Positions 49,987 to 63,281 of a stretch of DNA of 64,000 nt are shown piece after piece (position 1 is the stretch's first letter; every line of letters begins with the position of its first letter). A program made the position numbers and the translations under genes. Source of the stretch: Sipunculus nudus (taxonomy: Eukaryota > Annelida > Sipuncula > Golfingiida > Sipunculidae); assembly GCA_026874595.1 (NCBI GenBank), contig CM049320.1, positions 51,038,714 through 51,102,713 on the forward strand, written 5' to 3'. The notes below the pieces were generated by a model that saw nothing but the letters and a program-made list of their open reading frames with translations, was not told the origin of the DNA and ran no database searches.

Positions 49987-50574
49987 TTTTTATAGCACAA
50001 AGAACGCAAGCCCTTAATTCAGAACTGCGGACCTTTGACTCTTATTGATAAGCCAGGAATATTCTATGAAACTGTATAACTATTTGAAATTTACAACATA
50101 AATAATGCCATAGATGATTATTATTAATAGTTATTTGTATTCTTTTATTTTTATTTTTAAAAACCCCAATGATGTGGCCTAGCCAAATTGTATAGCCTTT
50201 GTTCGGGTGAAGATGTTTACATTTAAAAGTCTAGTTTTATAGATAGGGCTTGTCATTTAAGGATTATTTTGACTATACTTTTCATTTCCAAGGTTGCCGT
50301 TATTGGCATTCCAAACCCTTGAGCACATGTAAAGCATATGGGAATTATTGATCCTGTGAACCTTATTTACCTTTCAAAAACCTGTAGCACGTGTACAGCA
50401 TATGACAGTTCCTCATCCACTGAACATTTAGTTGCTGTTGTGTACGAAATCTGCCTTGATGTTGACTATCGAAGCGAGCGTTAGATTCAAATACAAAATA
50501 GTTTCTTTGAGTGTGTTATAAGAATTCGTTAACAAATTATAGTATTGTAGAGTGTTTAAATCTAAAAAAAAAAC

Positions 50575-52276
50575 AAATTTGTATGTAGAAAAACAAAAAA
50601 CGTTCTAGTCGTGATTTTGATTATATCCTTTAAGCTGCATATCCTTGCCCTTTCTTCTTGCCGTTTATTGCTTTGAATAAGTCAATATGTTATCCTTGTA
50701 ATTCATGTTCATTTCATATACACCCCGTTAAGGGACCATAATTAACAATTTACCATAGCAGCAGATTATAATATATCTTCAAATCTGGAGTAACGTCTAA
50801 ATCGGCACCAGTACTGCCTAGAGATAATATCATAATGTTTTCATGCTTTGTTTAACTGAACCGAAGTTGTGTCAGGTATATTAAAAATATATGCCCTGTT
50901 GTATACACTAGTTCTGTGGGAAGTAGTTGCGCAAATGTGTGGACATAGTATATTGAAAATGTATGTCAGAACCCTGCTAACATGTTAATTCAATAAATTT
51001 ACACATATGCCCAAATTCTTCTAAAGAACTAGATTATCAACGGTGCATAAATTTTAAATAAACCTGACATAACTTCAGCAATTATATATACATAATAGTA
51101 TGCTAAAACTATTAAATCATCATTTATGGTGCCTTAACGGGACGTGTTTTTAACTTACATGACTGACAATTATAACATATTGAATGTGGTAATATTGAAG
51201 AAGAAAGGACGAGGAAATACAAATAGAAGGTTATTCGTTTTTCTACATATACACTGTGTACATAGTCCTTCTTGCTTGTAATATTCAAATATAACCTATT
51301 CATATTCTTCAAAACACGAAGTAGTGTGAATTTTACAAATGTCTATCACCAGTTTATTACATCTTTTAGATTAGTCCATTTTAATTTAGGCTGTTGCTAT
51401 ATTGAATTTTAAATTGTACCACTTTATGTAGGACTTTTTTACAAAGTTGAGGATATGAATAAACCCTAAAATCTGCAAAATTAATAAAGGATTTCCATTA
51501 AATATGACAGAAGCGAACTACTCGATTTTAAATTGACCATGACCTAAGCAAATTAATTTAGGCATACTCACATACTAATGTTTAAACTAAAGACCTAAAT
51601 TAATATATATTCATTGTTTATAGGTTTAGATGAAGTCCATATATGTTTTTTTTCATTAAAAGGCCTACTCCCAGTTTAACATCTTGAGGAATTAATGAAA
51701 ACCGATTAAAATAATAGGCTTTATCACTTACATTCTACTTGCATGTACCCAAACGTATAACATAAAGTTTATCCATAAATTGCACAGAGTATTACTTATA
51801 ATGCCGATGTCTGTATGTTCACATAGCTCTTTAATGAACTGAGTAAGTGCTAACCGGGAAAAGTCCAGACCTTTAGCTCTTGGTCAATGTGTCCAGGTCC
51901 GGAGCTCTTGACACTTAATTTTATTTTCTCTAGAGCAGGTGTTTATTACACAAGAATCTCATTGGTTATCATCTCAAGCCAGTGCCTGATGTCCCGTGCT
52001 CACTTAACCATGACAGCAACTTGCACGCACTTGTCACAGTACAACTTTAATCTTTCCCTGTGTTTCAGTACAATCAAACAAACGCTCCACTCTTAACCTG
52101 TTTCAGTTAAGGGTTGTAAAAGTTACAGTAATAGGTATTATTCTATTACCTAGAGTTCTATTACCATTACTATTATTATCACAGGTTAATTTTTTTGTCT
52201 CTAACTATACCTATTACTATTACTTAAAAAGCCTGTAATTTTCTATTAATATAACGTATTACTACTGCCCCATCCC

Positions 52277-52314
<38 letters not shown>

Positions 52315-53200
52315 ATGTATGTATTCTTTATTCATACCAAGGTACATAAAAATGACGTTAACATAGAGAGAAAAGAAGTGCTTTGAATGTTATAATAAAG
52401 ACCATAAATGATGCAATAAATTAATGAATCAAGGAAAAAGTATCTAAATAACAGCATCCCAAGTAGATATATTTTCTATTATTTTTCATATATCATCATA
52501 AAACATCAGCCTTAGTCTATCTTACCATCTTATTATTGTTATTAACTTTATTACTTACATGTATAGCTTTACATTATAGGCTATTCGTCTCCACACACAT
52601 AATTTTAGCTCAGAAAAGGTCAGTTCCGTCGCATTGCTCTGTTTTAATACATGTTTAAAACCGTTTTTGTTGTATACCATTTAACTGTTCAAAAACCACT
52701 AATCCCGCACCCATTATCTATATATGAACTTCTAGGAATTCCCCATACATTATGTATGGCCATTCTGTACATTGTGGACATACATTCTCCTGACCTGTTA
52801 TTAAGACATCATGTAACATGCGTACAATTTTTATCTGAGTATTACTACATTATTTGAAAACACTGAAGCTTAAGGGGATAATGTACCGCTTTGTCTGAAT
52901 CCGTTGATACAGAAATAATAGCTTTCCTTCCATCTCATGCTCTTTGTCTTACATTCATATCAAGCAACAGTCGAATGATGATAATAGGTACATTTCTACG
53001 ATTACACAGTTTAAATAATTTACCAAAATTAGTTTTGTATAAATTTAGACGCGTAAAGTAAACAACAAGTACATATTAGAATCACATTAAGAGTTGGAGT
53101 GATTGAGCATGGTAAGTAATTTTCCCAAGAATGAACCCAAGGATGATGTTTATGACTTTCTGTAAGTATGCTGAACAAGTTATAAAGAAGAACATTTTTT
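50575..53200. other. Extra 2.6 kb in unit 2, origin unknown
   Basis: Absent between 42,200 and 42,220 of unit 1, so inserted in unit 2 or deleted from unit 1. A part at 50,700-50,850 resembles the 536-bp unit at 35.2-36.2 kb, which favours loss from unit 1 for that part. No gene was seen. Confidence 0.45.
52105..52265. other. Possible hAT-like end with TTACTATTA-rich interior
   Basis: CAGTTAAGGGTTGTAAAAGT followed by repeated TATTACTATTAC-like motifs resembles hAT ends. The partner end is not evident. Confidence 0.25.
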
Positions 53201-53310
53201 CCTCAAAGATGAACCACTAATTCCTTACAAATCAATTATGGGATGTTAATTATTCATTTCCTGACAAAAGATATATAATTCACTATGAATATAAAAGTGC
53301 TACTTGACTC

Positions 53311-54144
53311 CACTGCTCCAGTTTAGTCGAAGCTAGGTTAATAAATATAATTCACACACTGAAAGATGTAATACCGGTATACTTACTTTTTTATTAAAGT
53401 ATCTGTATTTCATTTCAGGTACATCACAGGTACAGCCTGATCAGCCCGTGGAATAACATGCAACAATAAATCATCTTGATTTTCTGTATATGTTTTCATT
53501 TAATTAACATGGTAACATTGTGAATATTTTTGTACTATGTTACACATATTTTTTTTCATATTCCGACATTCATTTATGAACATTTGAAAATCAGTATTAA
53601 TAAACTTCATCTATTTCCTTTATTTTTCCATCATACATATGGACATATTTTTTATGTTTTTATATTGTTTGAAAACTAATGCAATCAAATAATAGCATGT
53701 GACCAAAAGTTCACAAGAAATGTTTTTTATACGTAAATAAAATTATTCATGAAAAGTTCATTTTGTTCTTCGAAAAGTTCCATGTTGTGTGACTGGGGGC
53801 GTGGCATAATGTGAATGGGTGTGGTTTCCTGGTGTGTTTGGGTATGGTTTCAGGAGAAGTCATGCTTGACTGCCTTTGTATGTCAGGGTGAGGTTTCAGC
53901 TGTCAGTGTGTGTCCCCTGGGTATCTCTGGCCTTTTCTTGTGGTCACAATTAGGGGAGGGCTTAATTAAGGGGGCAGGTGAACAAAAATGGGCACATTTC
54001 AGAAACTTTCCTTTTAAATATCTTACTTGTTGATCATAATAATATTTTTAGCTTGGTGCCATAAGTCATAATTTATTTTTCTCTTTTCAGTGATATAGAT
54101 AATGTCAAAGATAAATAAAAATGATTTTTTTGTGCAAGCCCCTA
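53311..54144. mobile_element. 834-bp insertion in unit 2 with a 9-bp flanking repeat
   Basis: Unit 1 runs through GCTTGACTCTTGAATAACC uninterrupted (42,334-42,352). Here ACTTGACTC (53302-53310) and ACTTGAGTC (54145-54153) flank extra sequence. No terminal inverted repeats or transposase were seen, so the family is unknown. Confidence 0.6.
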
Positions 54145-54624
54145 ACTTGAGTCCTGAATAACCTGCCTTTTTATAATTTTACAAAAAGATGATATTGTTT
54201 TAGTTTGCTTGGAAAGGTATTCAAATCTGTAATTGGAAAATTACCTAGTTTGTCAGCTGTTCGGGATATTGATTTTTAAGCCTGATATTCTCTGTCTGAT
54301 AAATAAAACCTACCAAATGATATTTCAACCAGTTTCCTCATGGAATATATGACTCACGTGCTTCCAGGGAAAGAAACCGCATATGAACTGACAATGTCAT
54401 TTCAATGTCATTTTAAATCAGATGCCGCTGAATGCGACAATGCTTCTGTCGTTATGTTGATAACAAAAACAAGCAAGTGTATTCTATATTCTGGATCAAT
54501 GAACGCCATATAATTGGAAGAAAGAGCCATCAGTTTGTTGACAATATCCTGTGATCGACACATAATACAATGCATCAACAGAATAGAGTCAACAGGGGTA
54601 GTGTGCTCCTGTTTTAAGAGCTAG

Positions 54625-57358
54625 TGCATTACGGTATCATGTTGCTTGTCAATATTCTGTGTCACACGTATCGGAAGCTAAATGTTATTATTATTTCTAT
54701 TATTTTCGTAATAAGTTGATAATGTGTCTGACAGATAAACCTACTTTTAAGTATGCACCATATTTCTCGCTTCATGCAGTTTGATATATCTTTCTTATAA
54801 ATTCAGAGGAGACAGAGATGAAAATCTTAGGTCTTTAAATATTAAATTGGGTGCAAGGTAAGATCAAGCTGACTTGAGAAGGCTGCTGGCTTAGTGGGTG
54901 TATTTTTAGTCTCTTTCTACATAAGATGTGCTAGGATAATGTCTTGAGGAGAAAAGAATTTATTTTTTGCTATGGTATGCTTGTAGTAATTTGTTAAGAT
55001 TTGCATTGAGTTTATATGTTTTACCCTGTTGAAAGTGTTGACGGATTTTTCTATCATTTAATCGGCGTGTTTGTGCGTGCGCTTAGTTCTGATGTTTTAG
55101 TGAACTTACTAACTCTTAATGCTTTATTTTGTTGGAATTCTAGTTTATATAACTGTGTCTTAATTGCAGCTAAAAAAGCTTTGCATCCATTTATGCCTAT
55201 ACGGTTATCCATTGTTTATATAGGTGTGAAGATGTTTCAAGTTAAGATCAGTCCTTTTAGCATAAGCCTTTAGAACATTAATCTTACTCCACATTTGTTG
55301 AATTATAGCTCTCTGTTGGAAGTGTTTTTTTTTTTTGTAAAAATTACACCAAGGAAACTGGCAGCGTCAGAATCCTTTAAATTATCACGAAACTGTTCTT
55401 AGGGTTCAAAATATTTCGTTTTGTAAACAAAACCGTTTGTGTTTTATTAGGATTTAGCTTGATTCCCAAGTGTTGGACTAGTCGCTTATGCGGTCGAGCT
55501 GGGTTAGGACTGCTTTGCGTGAATAGCAAACGATGAGCCACCCAGCTGAGCTGGCCAACCCTCTGGTAACGTAGTAATTCGGGTTTTTAATGTTGTTTTC
55601 AAATAGCTTGATTGAAAATAGTAAACAAATGAAACATTTCCCGAAGGAACTAGGCAATTGTTTCTCGTATTATGCAGAGCATTTCAATTTCCCGGATACA
55701 GGAAACGAAATATTCGAGGAGTCCGATTAAACATTCTTTAAGCTTTTCTTTCTTATATAAACAAATTGTTACTATGGGTAAAAACAGGTATTCGCTACAA
55801 TGTGGATTTCACAAAACTGTTTGCAGTTTTAATAATTATAAAAAAAAGCATCTACAAGTGTTATATATTCTAACCAAAAAGGGTTATTTTTCAGCCCTGT
55901 CTGGTACAAAACATCCCAGATTTACTAATAATTTGTAATCATATGTTCATACAACTGTATTTCGATGTGTAGCCTTTTTAAAGGAAAGTCTTTAATTGGT
56001 GGACATATCACAACAGTAATATATTTGTTTACAATCAAAATCCAATTAATTACAAATCATAATTTCGAGAGTTATCTCACTCAAGTAAAGAGCCTTTTAA
56101 CTATTTTTCAACAACATAATGTCCAAAGATACTATTTAGCTCTCACAGTTATGCCCGAATAAAAGCTTAAGTAAAAATAAAAGAAATATACACAAAAATT
56201 AAGAACACAACCTCAGCTTTTACCATATTACGCTTGAATGGATCTCAGACCAGTAGTTCGTAAAATATTACGGAACAACTAAAACAGTGCTTACACTTTT
56301 TATAAGACATTTCTGAGACCTTAAATTTCTGGATCATGGAGAAAATATAATGTTGTTTATTACATTGCTACTGACAAATGTCGAAAAAAAAAGAATAATT
56401 TATTTAGAAATATATAATAATAACCTTAAGGTGAAACTTGAACAGTCGAGCTATTGATGTTAATCAGATGTGGCAATATTGGTCGCCAGTGTATATTTCC
56501 TGATATTTCAAACTGATCTATACTGTAATGGTGTCAAGGAAGTCGATCATAGACTAATTAAAGTACAGGTATTTTGTATGATACAGCAGGATGGTATACT
56601 TAACATTATAGTGAAATCCCTTTGTTTAAGATACTTTAGCCGAATTTAAAACATGCACGAATAAAGAAAAAAAAGCGATGACTTTTTTTTCTTCAAATCT
56701 TTATTGAACACCCATAGTGCGCAAATTTCCGTAATGATTTTCGCCGGTAACATCAGCAGATCTCACAAAATTTAAATGATATCGAAAGAAGCAGCCTCAA
56801 AACTCAATGAGCATCGGCATAGTTTCATATTTTTATAAGACGGATACCATTATGTGGCATTTTTTACTGTAACAATCAAAACAATATGTTCTCATTAAGC
56901 CTACTGGATTTCAGGGTTTTTATGCATGGAGTACAACGCATTACCCACTAGGCTAGTTCTTATCAATAATTCAATAATGATTGATTCTAGGTTGAAAGTC
57001 CCGTGAAACCTGTGTAATAAGACCACCCATGGGACTGACAAATTCGGTCTTAATAAACAGATGGTCTTATATTAGACAGGTCATTTAGAACCAATGTGAA
57101 TGTGTATGTATGTACCCTGATGATAAAAAGAGTGGCAAAGAACAAATACTAAGAAGCACGGTTAGGGTTGAATGGACAACTCCTTGGGGCCAGCAGGATT
57201 TGACTGGTATCGACAGACATAGCATGATGCGAAATGTCAAACCTGGCATTACTGGTAATTTTGTAAATGGACTCAAACTACTGAACTGGATTCCGTGGTC
57301 ACCACTCGACTAGCGAACACTGGACTGGACGACTGGCAACATACGATTAAGCCTAGTT
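54625..57358. other. Extra 2.7 kb in unit 2 interrupted by the LARD
   Basis: Unit 1 is continuous at 42,865-42,875, whereas here the match stops near 54,625 and resumes near 63,800. The open frames at 55,016 (85 codons) and 55,672 (88 codons) show no known domain. A weak tRNA-like stretch on the minus strand (55,500-55,565) hints at a SINE. Confidence 0.4.
56998..57095. mobile_element. Pogo-like MITE end fragment
   Basis: GTGAAACCTGTGTAATAAGA followed by CCACCCATGGGACTG and a GGTCTTA repeat resembles the ends at 46.7 kb and 40.2 kb. There is no matching right end nearby. Confidence 0.4.
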
Positions 57359-57362
57359 ACTC

Positions 57363-57860
57363 TGTAGCTGCTTATTTATTCTGGGAGGAAATTGGGCTTG
57401 GGCAACATGCACTCGCACAATTTAAAGAGATAAAAAAACACTTTTTACTGGAATAAAATTTAGAGCCTTAACCTTCAAAATATCAGGACTGCATATTATC
57501 ATCTAGACTTAAATGAAACAGAAAGATACTTACCAGACTAGATAAAAGGACTGCTCTTTGGTAGTGGGTGGCTCTTCACCTGGGTAGCCGACACTGTCGT
57601 AAAACCAACCCCAAGGTGAAAAAGAAGCCGTATACCCTCTGCCTGCCACAGAGGGCAGGCACAGGGGTCCACTGCTCGACGATCCAAGAGAGACCGGAAT
57701 CGCCAGGGCCAGGGGGTTTTATCCCAGAGGGGCAGAGGGCAAAATCCCTAGCTGCCTGTGATTGGCTATGGGGCATCTCTGTATTCACTGTCAATCGGCG
57801 TTTATGCCCCAGCCCCTGCATTACCAACTGAGGTCCAGGTCAAAGGGCAAGAATGTTACA
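57363..57860 (-). repeat. 3' LTR of the LARD-like element
   Basis: On the minus strand it starts TGTAACATTC and ends CAGCTACA. A TATA-like GGGATAAAACC lies at about 57,715-57,725 and AATAAA at 57375-57380, 12 nt from the LTR end. The open frame of about 83 codons inside it (57576-57827, minus) also occurs in the other LTR, where its reading shifts after an indel. It is not treated as a gene. Confidence 0.87.
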
Positions 57861-57871
57861 TTCTTCCCCCT
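57861..57871 (-). promoter_or_regulatory. Polypurine tract of the LARD-like element
   Basis: An all-purine run of 11 nt directly abuts the 3' LTR on the minus strand, the usual site of plus-strand priming. Confidence 0.7.
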
Positions 57872-58788
57872 ATAGGGAAAATTTTACACTTCAGTGGAAA
57901 ATTTTGCGCTAGCAGTCATAATATCTAGCCTTTGGAAAGGAGGGATTGTTTTTGTGTGTTTGTTGTATGACCAAAACATGGCTGGCAGGCTGTGTATAGG
58001 CTGTTAGCCGGCTACCCAACCCCTAACTCCCATGTTGGGAGGGGGGAGGTAGGTTTATACAATGCTACAACAGCGGGTAGGGAGTGTTCTCTCCCCACAC
58101 AGTACCCCCAGTGATTAGGGACTTTGCAGTCTGATAGTTGTTTTGAAAGTTCAGGGATTGTGTAATTTTTATTGCACATTCAAAAACAATATAAAACATT
58201 CAAAGACACATCAATGATATTCAACATGCACCAGGTGCAATAAGCTGTTACATGTTACAGTCCATTAGTGAGCCAGGTGGCCATAAAGGATTTAATAACA
58301 TATCAGTCCAGTTGGTGGCGCCACAGGCCTCAGTATTAACTCAAGGTGATCTGCATTTAAAAAAAGTGTCCAGTATCTGGCTGTAGTGGAATGTTGGCTC
58401 AGGTGGCAGCTTGCTGTAGCAGAAGAGCTGAGCCGGACCACACTGGGAAGGCTGCACTGATGGCTTACAACTGGTTCATGCGAAAATGGAGCCTCTGAAA
58501 ATACAAATACAACAGCGGCAGTATCTGTCCTTATGACACAAGTATAATTTTTGCGACAATTACCTAGATATGACTATTTAAAAAAATAGCTCTCACATAA
58601 ATTTATACATAATCAAACATAAAGAATGCTGATAAGCGGCCCCTTGGTAAAACATTAAAACAGTTAAACACTTGATCTAAGTTTTCAACTATGGAGTATA
58701 TAAAACTAGGGGTAACTATGGTTCCCAACCCGTGTATAGCCCAAAGACACAAGGTGGGCAAAAGTAACCACTGTATCAGATTAAATGG

Positions 58789-59337
58789 ACAGTATTTTCT
58801 TGTGCCCTGTCTGGCCTAACAACTGTAACGGTATTTATTTAGAGCCCCGTCTGGCTGAAATATGCCCCCTCACTGGGCTAATAAATATTTCGACCACTGG
58901 TCTACTAATACAGCGAGATTCACTCGCACACTGTATCATCATTTGATCAGTGTTTAGACGTGTATGCTTTACCCCCGGGTAAGCTTTTCATAAACAGTAT
59001 TTATTTTGTGCCCTGTTTGGCCTCAAAATACAGACGGTATTTTAGGCCCCGCACGGCCGAAACATGCCCTCTCACTGGGGTGAACCATTAAGACCATTGG
59101 TCGACTTATCTAGCGAGATTCACCGGCACACTGTATCATCTGATTAGTGTTTAGACGTATTTACATTACCCTCAGGTAAGCTTTTTATAAACAGTATTTA
59201 TTCTGTGCCCTGTTTGGCCTCAAAATTGGGACGGATTTTTAAGCCCCGCTCGGCCGAAATATGCCCTCTCACTGGGCTAAAATACGAATTACAACTGACC
59301 AAGTAATAATAATCAAGGAACAGCGAGATTTCTCGCT
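58789..59337. repeat. Three tandem units of about 200 bp inside the LARD-like element
   Basis: Units start at 58,789, 58,994 and 59,191 (third one partial). Each contains TGTGCCCTGT-TGGCCT, a CCCCGC-CGGC stretch, ATGCCC-CTCACTGGG and CAGCGAGATT; the first two also share ACACTGTATCATC and GTTTAGACGT. Confidence 0.8.
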
Positions 59338-60229
59338 AAATAAAAGATCTCCTTACATATTTACATGTGAACTTAAGCATAGTAATACATCAAATAATAT
59401 TACCAGATAAATCAATGATTGCAAAGTAGTTTTAATCAGTTAAAAAAAGTGTACCGGTAATATACAACACCTATACATGACTTTAATTGAGGGAAAATTG
59501 TAAGCAGTGCTGCCCAAGAATTTGTTAAAGCAGAGTTATTAATTGATTGATTTTTTTTTACAAGACTAGTATCTATGAATATAACATTTAAATTAGATAT
59601 CAGGGTTAGTTACCTATTTATTAGTTTATTTGAATAATTAGAATTTCTTTCTTTAATCTGTTTCTAGCATTTACAATTTACAGTTTATATTTTTAATACA
59701 TCATCATTTTATCATCAACAGTTTCATCATTATTATCATTATTTATTTCCTTTTTATTAAGCTCTGTAGATTCAGATCATGTTTAATAGCTAATTTGGTT
59801 CGTAGTTATCAGATTTATACCACCTCTTTAACATTACGTAACTCTAATCCGTAGTGGAACGTATTTTGGTTACAAAAAAAAGTGTTCTACCCATCCAGCA
59901 ATGTATATATGGTTTGTTATTTATTTTAAATATCACTACTCTCAACTGCAATATAGAGTGGACATAAATTTGAAGTCAGCTTATTTATTGATTTTATTCG
60001 TGTATTTATTCCACTTATGTAGTATTTTGGTGTGTTGCTCACCTTATAATATTATTGATAGGATATCACTGAAATTAACCTAATTAAACAAGTTAAGCTT
60101 CTAAATGAGTGATGCCAGATTAACTGGTGTGTTAGGTATGCACACTGGTCTAATTTATTTTAATTAATCCCAATACTTAAGAGAAACAAATTTGTGCTGG
60201 TTGATGTTATAGCTAGGTTTAGATATGAT

Positions 60230-60715
60230 AGCAGGTACAATCGTATGCAAGTGGCGCCACCATACCAGATACAAAATACTCTAGGTGAAAGGTGGTACCC
60301 TGCCACAATCGAGAACTCTCTAGGCGATACGCAAAACCCACAAGGCAGACATGCAGCCATGTCAGACACCAAAATCACTAGGCAAAAATTATTTCCATGC
60401 CGGAGAACATCTCCTTAAAAAGCGACTGGGAACTTTGCCAGCAATAAAACACTGCATAAGAAGGGACAACCATGCCGGGTATCACCCAAGTATATATTTT
60501 ATGCCCTTATATGCCAAACTAAATAAAAACTCAACCAGGAAAAGCACATACTATGCCGGGATATGAACCCTAAAAAGCGACTAGTAAAACTCTCAAGGTT
60601 GAGGCAGAATAAATGGTACAATGCCAGATACTCAGAGATCTAGGCAAATAGGTTACCAATAAAAAAAAACCTTCCAGGTGTGTCAGACATGTTACATCCA
60701 AGCCTATTTTAGGTA
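60230..60715. repeat. Irregular repeat cluster with ATGCC-type and CTAGGC motifs
   Basis: Within the LARD interior, short motifs recur at irregular spacing: ATGCCGG three times, ACTCTCTAGGC/ATCTAGGC variants, and AAAAAGCGACT twice. No unit length could be fixed. Confidence 0.4.
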
Positions 60716-63266
60716 GTTAATTTCACCAGAGAAATTCAAAGTAATACTCATGCATATCTCGTCCAGCAGTATGTGAGGCAGAATAAAATGCCTGTTAATT
60801 AAATTTATAAGTACCACACTATTTACTTCTGAATTTTGTCTAATCAAGCAGAGTTGTAAATGTTAACCACTATAATTGGAAATAACTAAGTTTGTAAAAG
60901 TTTCATTTTAAAATAAGAATTCTATAATTCAAATGCAATTAATAATAAAATGTTTATGAACAGTTTAAATAGCTTTGAGATAATAGACTACATTTGTGTT
61001 AAAGTAAAATGCAAAAACAAAATCCAAAATCGACAAATGAATTTAGTCAAAGTGTTAATAAAATATGAGCATGCCCCAGAGGTAATCCCCTGAGAATTAC
61101 TAAATTTTTATTTAAAAGATTGATCTAGATTATTAAGTACTAATCTGTTTTTATTGTTATATTTTTAACATCATAATTCATGATTAATTGTAACAAGTTA
61201 TTAGGATTATCTAAAGGCAAGGGCTAAACACCTTAAAAGTATCTGCTTGTATCAGTTGGACATATAAGAGAAACCAACAGAAAGATAGGTCCAATTATTT
61301 AATAATATTTTATTTAAATGTTATTTTTATTGGTGAAATTAGTTTACTAGTTTTATTTATTTATTATTATTATAATTTGAAGTGGGTTACCAGCACATGA
61401 AATCATGTTAAAGGTACAAATTTTCAGGTTGGGTATAAGCCTATAAGGAACATTACACATGACATAGTGACCAGGTGTAAAATCCGCTTAACATAAGTAC
61501 CTGCAGGTGGTGTTAAGATAGTCTGTGCTGGTCTGTTTGATATATCAGCCTCATGGGATGTTATATAACCTTTATGGGGCAGAGGGATTAAGGGTCAGTG
61601 TCCGTTTTTGTTTTTACTCCTAACAGGGAGATAAATAAGATGACAGGTAAGCCCTGTGACGATGGATAACTCTAACACCTGCATGGGGATGATGGATGTT
61701 AAGCCCTTTGTGATGCAATAGCCCTTGGGCATGGCCTTTTGGTTTTGCCATTAATATTAGACCCCAAATCTAAATCCCAGGTTTATCAGAGCTGGAAGAA
61801 CCGATACACAGCTGTTATCATACAATGACTTGTGACCCTTGTTACTTTTGGTCAAACGGTCGTTCCTTTGAGTTACATGTGCACATGTTTTTAAACCACT
61901 GTTTAAGGTAAATGAAATACAGCCTTGTTTTAAAAAAATAGCATGTAGGCTAAATTTCTTTACACAAGAAACCCATTTTGTTTAAACATAAAGATCACTG
62001 AATATCGGGTTTTAAAATAACATTTGAATGTAGATCAGGCTTATAAAATATTTTTAACAGACAATCCAGATTGGAATAATAAGATATGTAACTGATATTT
62101 CTATCAAAATACATTCACAATTACCATTTCAGTAGTATTCATTCAATATGTACATGCAGAACATAACAGTTTAAATATGTACCATTCTACAGCATCTATA
62201 CATATGTACAAAATAAAAGCTATGTTACTTTTATTCAAGAGACAGCTACGCATAATAAAAGGTTGAGCTGTTACTTTTATTTCAGTATGATCCAGCTAAT
62301 TTAGATCAAGTCCTGAAAGTTGTTCCATACATAAATCTGATCAACTGATTAATTTTGCAAAGAAAAGGTCATTCATTATAAGTAAAATATGACATATATA
62401 CAATTGCAGGCACAAGTTGCCTGGCTGTTTGCATGGGGGTCATGAAATATTTGCGGATGACACTTACGCCCAATATAATAAGAAGATGCGTGTTATAGTT
62501 TTTACACATCCCCTAATGGTACATATAGCACATTTTATTTCTCTTGCTTTTACATCTTAGTAACACATATTTTAGAACATAATTATAGGACACTTTTTTT
62601 ATTTTCTTTTTCTTTTATATATAACCTGCTAGTGGGAACACACAATTCAAGTTTAATACTGTGGGATTTATTTTCAATTAAGGACTGAAGTAATTAGAAA
62701 TACATTGATATTAAGGCTTTCATTTTATAAGAATGTAAAACTAATATGCTGGTTTATCCACAATGAAAATTCCCAATAACCGTAGTATTGACTGTAAATT
62801 GTACAGATAAAGGTTCAGTACTGTGGGATTACTGTATACACCTACCAATGATTTTGAATTTAGAAGATGATTATTGAAGCATACACTGTTTTCTAATGTA
62901 TACGCCGTTTCATAGCCAAAGAAAGGCAAATTACTATTATGGTTTATCAATAGGAATCTAATGTAGTACAACCCTTTCCAAATAAAATATTGTGCATTGT
63001 TCTTTAAACAGAGACGGGCCTACATTTATAAAAAGCCCCTATTCTAGTTCAAAAAAGATGCACTAAATGAAAGGAATTTCCTTAAGAAATGAAAGTCAGG
63101 CATTTTTAAAGCTGGTACTATGTTTCCTTTTAATAGATCGCTAATTTAGCAGAATTTTACAACCTAGGCCCCTTAAGTATATACTGATGCTAAAAAACCC
63201 AGAATTAACTCAAAATAAGCAATTTATTTACCAGAATTCGTCTCCTAGCTGTTAGTGACAACCGAT

Positions 63267-63279
63267 GACATGCTCGCCA
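63267..63279 (-). promoter_or_regulatory. Primer-binding site of the LARD-like element
   Basis: TGGCGAGCATGTC starts 2 nt inside the 5' LTR. TGG pairs with the universal tRNA 3' CCA. The tRNA species was not identified. Confidence 0.6.
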
Positions 63280-63281
63280 GA

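Noticed and set aside
57576-57827. 83-codon minus-strand frame, also at 63,495-63,746
   Set aside because: Lies wholly inside both LTRs. The repeat and the open frame come from LTR duplication, and the C-terminal part shifts frame between copies.
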